Origin: Peribolospora baueri
Taxonomy: Eukaryota > Basidiomycota > Peribolosporomycetes > Peribolosporales > Peribolosporaceae
Reading direction: 5' to 3'
Length of the DNA: 64,000 bases
NCBI GenBank assembly: GCA_029717555.1
Contig: JAMDHS010000023.1
Span: 124,001 to 188,000, forward strand
The translations under genes and the position numbers were made by a program. Below are positions 59,171-64,000 of this stretch, piece after piece (the first letter of the stretch is position 1; every line of letters starts with the position of its first letter). The notes below the pieces were generated by a model. It worked only from the letters and a program-made list of their open reading frames with translations, did no database searches and was not told the origin of the DNA.

Positions 59171-59403
59171 CTACTCGCTATCGCTGCCCATCGCGAAGAA
59201 ATCGTCGTCCTGCACCGCGCTCTTCTCCTCCTTCTTCGTCGGGACCGCCTTCTCTTTTGTGGGTCTGGCCTGTTGTCGCGCCTTGTGCTCGGTTGACGGC
59301 TTTTGTCGTTTGGCGGGCGGCTTTTCAGATTCTTCCTCTTCCTCTTCCTCTTCCTCTTCCTCTTCCTCTTCCTCTTCCTCTTCCTCTTCCTCTTCCTCTT
59401 CCT

Positions 59404-59434
<31 letters not shown>

Positions 59435-60538
59435 GTCTCCCTCGCTCTCGCTATCCTCTGCGCCATCCACGCCCTTGCTCGATCCTTCCGACTCGTCCTC
59501 CTCGCTCTTCTGCCCGGATCCGAGCTGATCTCCTGAAAGCCTCCCCTCTCTCTCCCTCTTCTTACCCTTCCCAACCTCTCCCCCTTCTCTATCCAAAAGG
59601 TCCTTCTCTGGCTCGGCACTCAGCTCGCCCTTGTCCATCCTCTCCCGGATCTTCTTCCGCATCGTCGCGCGTCGCGCGTCCGTCTTGGAGGTGGAAGTGG
59701 CGTTTTCCTCCTTGACGGGCTCGGAGGAAGGAAAGAGGGCAATGTATTTTTCGGTCTTGGGATAGTGCTGGATCGGGATCAGATGTGACACGGATCGAGA
59801 GCGAGAGCATGAGTCACAGGGGACCATGGGACGTCGACGGTGGAGCGACGGCAACTCACTATAATGTAGTTCAAGTCTACTCGAGCTTCTAGCAGCTGCT
59901 TTTTCGCCTGCTCTCCTTCCTCTCCGCTCCGCAACGCCGTCTTGGCCGCACGTTTTATTTTTCGGAGAACCTTTTGTCGTTCTGTATGGGCGGATCGTTG
60001 AACGCATGCAAGGTCAGCCCGGTCTCCTAAAAGAGACGAGGAAGAAAACAGGGACGAGTATAGAAAGCTCACCGAAAAACTTGATCTTGTGGTACCGCGT
60101 GGCGTTGTGCTGCTCCTTGCGTGCCAGCTCCGCCTTGACTAGGTCAGCCTCGAGTGCGCGCAGTCTTCGCTCCGACTCGACGCGAACGTCGGCAGAGAGC
60201 GTCTCCTACGAGGACGGCGGGATCGAAGAAGAGAAGACACCGACGGTTAGACATGCAAGCACAGCACAATGATAACGGAAGGGGTAAAGAGTGACCTTGG
60301 CCAACAACCGCTGCGTCTGCCGGATCCTCGCCTTGAGCTGATTGACCCCGGGCTCCTTGTCTTGCATCTGCTCCTCCTGCCCACGCCCGCGTCCACCGAT
60401 ATTGCCCGCACCTCTTCCCCCCCTTCCCCTTCCCGTTCCCCTCCCCCTTCCGCGCCCGCTGCCACCTCGCGCACCTCCTGCCATTCCTCTTCCCCGGAAG
60501 TTGCCCCTGAACGAAGACGACGGTCCTTCCGTTGACAT
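59171..60538 (-). CDS. EFG1: EFG1-type rRNA-processing protein
   Basis: Efg1 is a nucleolar factor needed early in 18S rRNA maturation. Exons are 60296-60538, 60073-60205, 59860-59981 and 59171-59767 (364 residues). The N-terminus is Gly/Arg-rich, an RGG-like tract that probably binds RNA. The conserved core runs NQLKARIRQTQRLLAKETLS, ADVRVESERRLRALEADLVK, HNATRYHKIKFFERQKVLRK and IKRA, then QLLEARVDLNYIIHYPKTEK and YIALFP, which is the family signature. The C-terminus is highly charged and includes 34 consecutive glutamates encoded by 59330-59431. The first donor (GTCACT) is unusual but the frame requires it. The divergent neighbour is the transaldolase-like gene, 238 bases away. Confidence 0.9.
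59330..59431. repeat. Microsatellite coding for a 34-residue polyglutamate
   Basis: On the plus strand the sequence is a (CTTCCT)n array passing into (CTC)n; on the minus strand it reads as alternating GAA and GAG, then GAG codons. The pure glutamate run is 34 residues long inside EFG1. Length is likely to vary between strains by slippage in units of two codons. Confidence 0.95.
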
Positions 60539-60776
60539 GATAGACAAACGATGGTACTTGTGTCTGTGCTCCTCCGAGAAGGACGAGGGAGGACGGACTT
60601 TAGGAGCGTCTCGTATTGCCGCAGTTTATTGCCCCGACCGCAGTCACTTCTCGGCCGTGTGGGAGAGCACGTGATTCACCCGCAATTGCGATCCCCGCTC
60701 CATGCGCGGACTGATTCGGCAAAAAGTCGTTCGACTCGGCTACAACCGTCCAAACCGTCAACGTTGAGCTTTGGGT

Positions 60777-62565
60777 ATGGTCCTCTTCTTCATGGGAGCC
60801 TTGGCTGGGGTTCTTACCGTCATGCCTAAAGACCAGAATGACCCGGAAGGCGGCGGTGTCACGGCCATGGCCAAGCGAGCGCAGAAGGCACGCGAATCGC
60901 AGAAGGTGCCCACGCTCCTCGACGAGTTTTGCAAGCACACCACCATCTCGTTGGACGCCAACGATGATGCTGGTGAGCATGTCACGGAGTTTCTGCCCCA
61001 TATTTTTCGGTACTAACTCACGTCGTACCTATTCTTTAGTGCCAAAGGAGTATTTGGCCTACTGTACGTTCACCGACATGACGTCGAACCAAGCGATCGT
61101 CTTCGGTGAGGTGATGAAAGACAGCCGGAAGAACGTCGTGGAAGACGGTATCCGAAGGGCGAAGAAGGATCAGGTGGAGGAGAAATTGGACGATAAGGCC
61201 GCTGTACAACGGGCTGTTGACTGGATGGTGAGTGAGACGTGCGTCAACTTCCAGCATTCACGGCGAATGCTCAACCGGGGACCTCTCCTCTCGCTGCGTA
61301 GACATGTCTCCTCGGCGTCCAAGTGCTCCCCTGGCTTTTAGAAGGTGGTCATCTGCACGCCCAGACGCTTCCTTCCCTCGCCGCCGACTCGATCGATGGA
61401 ACCGTGGAGCACGCGGTTCGCCTCGTCAAGCTTTACGCCCGCCTCGGCGTGCACCCTTCTCGCGTCTGCATCAAGGTCCCTGCTACCTTGGCCGGCATTC
61501 GGGCGTGCGAGATCCTCTCCAAGAATGGGATTCACACGCTTGCAACGGTTGTCTACTCCGTCGAGCAGGGCATCAGCGCGGCGAGAGCGGGCTGCCTCTA
61601 CGTCGCGCCGTATGTGAATCCGCTGCAAGTCCACTTCGTGCAAGGAACCCACCAAAGTTTCCGTGATCCCATGAACGAGTTGGACGGCGTCAAGGTCGCC
61701 CATGGGATTCAGGACGAGTATGAGAGGAGGGGTTGGAAGGATACGGGTGTGATGGCGGCCAGGTGAGTTTACAGGGTCGCATACGGCGATATCAGACCGG
61801 CGGTCGACTTAACTTTGAGCAATGTGTTTGCACAGCATCGTCACCTGCATCGAGGCCCTCTCTCTTTGCGGCCTGCCTCACGTCACCGCCTCTCCCTCCG
61901 TGCTCGCCAAGCTGGCCAAGGTCCCGTTCTACCCCGCCACGTCAAGGCAGGAAGCTTCGTCGCAGTATGATTACTGCCGTGCGGTTATTGACGCAGCGCT
62001 GAAGAGGAGGGGAAAATACAAACCGGAGACGGAAGAGGAGACGACGGGCGAAGGGGGTGACGTAGGTACTAGTGCACGGGAGGCCGAAGAAGGTCGAGCG
62101 AAGGACACGGCTGGGAGCGAACAGAAGATTGCCGACGGGACAGAAGAGCGAGAGAATGGCGGAGCCGCTGACGAGGGTACCGACAAGCGGCCGGAAGGAG
62201 CTATTGGCGAGTCGGGGGACGGAGAGCGGCAAGGACAGCAAGGGCAAGGCGCATCAGACGCCAAGACCGACGGTCACGGAGAGGAGTCGACGACGACGGC
62301 AGAAGAGGACGAGGCGCGCCTGGTTGCGGCGCTCGAAGCGGAGCCGACAAAGAGCAGACTGGCGATGGCGCTCAACATCTTTGGCCAGTTCGAAGCCAAA
62401 TTGGAGTTGCTTGCGAAGACCCGGTGGGACGAGGTGCCTGAGCAGGTCGAGGGGGAGAAAGAAGGCAAGGAAGGAGATGCGGCAGAGACAAAGGAGAACG
62501 GCGGCGACGAAGAGCAGGCGGCGGGCAGCCAAGGAGAGAAGGGCGGAGAAGGAGGAGAGGCGTAA
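60777..62565 (+). CDS. Transaldolase-like enzyme with long acidic C-terminal tail
   Basis: A class I aldolase-fold enzyme of the transaldolase family, probably cytosolic. Exons are 60777-60972, 61040-61227, 61302-61762 and 61836-62565 (524 residues). Landmarks: LAYCTFTDMTSNQAIVFGEV (the Asp-x-Thr-x-Asn strand), DWMTCLLGVQVLPWLLEGG, ARLGVHPSRVCIKVPATLAG with the Schiff-base Lys in CIKVPAT, GIHTLATVVYSVEQGISAAR, CLYVAPYVNPLQ and MAASIVTCIEALSLCGLPHV then TASPSVLAKLAKVPF. It is not the canonical Tal1: after RRGKYKPETEEE come about 190 residues, mostly Glu/Gly/Ala/Asp, broken by LAMALNIFGQFEAKLELLAK, which looks like a helix. The first ATG adds a hydrophobic stretch (MVLFFMGALAGVLTV); starting at ATG 60822 (MPKDQNDP) may be the real N-terminus. 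Confidence 0.88.
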
Positions 62566-63041
62566 ATGGCGGCCGGCGCGTGATCATCGCGCGATAGGAA
62601 GAGGCATCGTCGGCCGAAAGGGCGCACGCAGTTTAACGTGGCCCTTGTCACGTCACGTAGGGCCAAACCGCATTGGTACCCGTCTCTTTTCATTCATAAC
62701 CGGCAAGCGTACCTGTCTTCATCACCCTCGTTCTCTCGGATATATGAAATGCGTGTTACACGTTCGTGTCGGCCACGAGCTCATGCCGGTTACGGACACT
62801 ACATGCAGTTCGTGAGGGACGGCCGTCTATGCTCGTCCATGAGCGACCGACGCCCTCCCCACACGCCCGTCTCCCGATGTCCTATCCTGCGACTCGAGCC
62901 AGGGTCGATTTGCCAGACGAATTTCCTTACGGCATCGTTTCTTTTTTCCCGCATAGATCGCCCCGTTGGGACGTTCGACGGCCATTTGTCTTCATCGCCC
63001 ACGCCCACGCCTGCAACTTCTCAGGGCATAGAATGGCGGCG
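62566..63041. other. Convergent intergenic region
   Basis: 3' ends of the transaldolase-like and carrier genes. No gene was recognised; open frames on the plus strand are antisense or random. Confidence 0.4.
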
Positions 63042-64000
63042 TCAAAGGAAAGAGCCAACGGGTGTCTCGATCTCGATCGCCGATACAGCGGCGTCCCTCA
63101 CCGGGCGCTGCGCAGATATACGAGCCGATAGGAAAACGATCCATCTCTCCACTCTATCCTTTGTGACCCTGGCGAGACGGGCAAAGGGGGCGGTGAGGGG
63201 AGGGGAGGGATGGAAGGGTGAGTTATGCACTTCGTCACGGAATGGTCCGATAAGACGAACGAAAGCGATTGCATGCTCACATGGTGAGATCCCGTGTCCG
63301 ACGAGACCCTCGACGAGCTGACCGTCCAGTCCCTGATAAGCCCTTTGACGCCGTACCGGTGGAGCGTCTTGCGCACCCCATTGGAGCCTGAAAGACGGTG
63401 GCTGAAGCGAGGGGAAGGCGGTCGTGTGACGAAGAAAAGTTAGGCTCGGGCTCTGTGGCGTTCTGGTTCGTACTTGGAATCGAGATCGACAACGGGCTCG
63501 GTTCGGTTTGACGGGGCTCACCGACGGCGTTGGCTAGAGCGCTGGTGACGAACGTCTGAGCGACACCACTCGGCTTCTCGCGGTCCTTCCAGGGCACGAG
63601 GGCACGCGTGAAGGCTTTGGTGAGGTAGAAGGTGAGGGCGGGAGAGGAGGAGAGCAAGATGGCGGACTGGAAACCTGCTCGATGAGAGGAGAGGCAGGAC
63701 AAAGCAAAAAAAAAGATTCGGGCATGAGCGAGCAACGTCGACAAGGCGAGGCAGACCGCGACGACGTAGGAGGGCACGAAACGTAAAGGCCCACCGCTCC
63801 ACAAGCCCGTCCAACCCTTCTCGTTCACAATGTCCTCCACGATCTCGCGCGTGGTCCGAGTCTTGGCGTACCCGTCGTCGTCCTCGTCGCTAATCTTCTT
63901 CCTGGTGGGGCGGCGTGACGGCCGTATCGGAGGACGGTTGGGAAGGAGCGGCTGGTCGCTGGGAAGGAGCGGCTGGTCGCTGGGAAGGCGACGACGCGGC
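63042..64000 (-). CDS. Carrier-family (peroxisomal/mitochondrial) protein, 3' part, cut by the window edge
   Basis: The 5' end lies beyond the window. Exons are 63795 to beyond 64000, 63522-63674, 63281-63401 and 63042-63168. The upstream part is clear: KGWTGLWSGGFQSAILLSSS and PALTFYLTKAFTRALVPW, then VAQTFVTSALANAVAT, as in Pmp47/Ant1-like peroxisomal nucleotide carriers. The end VTKDRVERWIVFLSARI also fits. In the exon between them, a continuous frame exists only with a peptide that is unlike carriers (QAPMGCARRSTGTASKG), while the two other frames hold carrier-like peptides (VRKTLHRYGVKG and AYQGLDGQLVEGLVGHGI). So either several single-base indels or a decaying copy must be considered. 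Two 21-base repeats at 63940-63981 code for SDQPLLP twice. Confidence 0.6.
63940..63981. repeat. Two tandem 21-base repeats
   Basis: GGGAAGGAGCGGCTGGTCGCT occurs twice exactly, with a partial third copy to 63990. It lies in the coding frame of the partial carrier gene and repeats a seven-residue unit, SDQPLLP. Confidence 0.9.

Overview
The window is 64 kb of nuclear DNA from a fungus, most likely a GC-rich basidiomycete yeast (a Pucciniomycotina red yeast is a guess, not a demonstration). The reasons are dense short genes, many introns of about 45 to 170 bases with GTRNGY donors, very small exons, and orthologues of fungal proteins such as proteinase B, Trk potassium transporters, flavocytochrome b2 and Sur7/PalI proteins. 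There are 21 protein genes, 20 of them complete, and one tRNA gene. Exon joins were worked out by hand from splice signals, reading phase and family similarity. Every model listed closes in frame except where stated.

Layout from left to right: RER1 (-), vacuolar proteinase B PRB1 (+), a Sur7/PalI four-helix membrane protein (-), coronin (-), a VIP36-like cargo lectin (-), a MYST histone acetyltransferase (+), a TauD-type dioxygenase (+), the mRNA export adaptor ALYREF/Yra1 (-), an intron-containing tRNA-Val (+), the ERAD protein HRD3 (-), MOG1 (+), histidyl-tRNA synthetase (+), L-lactate dehydrogenase CYB2 (-), a 17-exon TRK potassium transporter (-), a gene-poor gap of 2 kb, mitochondrial 3-oxoacid CoA-transferase (+), geranylgeranyl diphosphate synthase (+), the adenylate kinase FAP7 (-), an F-box protein (+), GCN1 (-, 9 kb), a mitochondrial carrier (+), nicotinate phosphoribosyltransferase (+), EFG1 (-), a transaldolase-like enzyme with a long acidic tail (+), and the 3' part of a second carrier (-) running off the right edge.

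The genes are not an operon or a cluster. They are housekeeping functions: early secretory traffic and quality control (RER1, VIP36-like lectin, HRD3), translation and ribosome production (HTS1, GCN1, FAP7, EFG1, tRNA-Val), nuclear transport and mRNA export (MOG1, ALYREF), and metabolism (CYB2, SCOT, GGPPS, NPT1, transaldolase, TauD). Head-to-head pairs with shared upstream regions of about 200 to 830 bases are common: RER1/PRB1, lectin/MYST, HRD3/MOG1, FAP7/F-box, GCN1/carrier and EFG1/transaldolase.

No unmistakable mobile element, CRISPR array or new multi-gene system was found. The points that deserve a second look are at the scale of gene structure and single proteins: a 5-base exon in RER1, 13- and 10-base exons and a GC-AG intron in coronin, tandem repeats in the outer loop of the Sur7-like protein, an altered acetyl-CoA motif in the MYST enzyme, dual-start HTS1, a CYB2 gene whose mitochondrial presequence is not obvious, an overlapping uORF on GGPPS, and a carrier whose conserved C-terminal peptide is spread over three reading frames.
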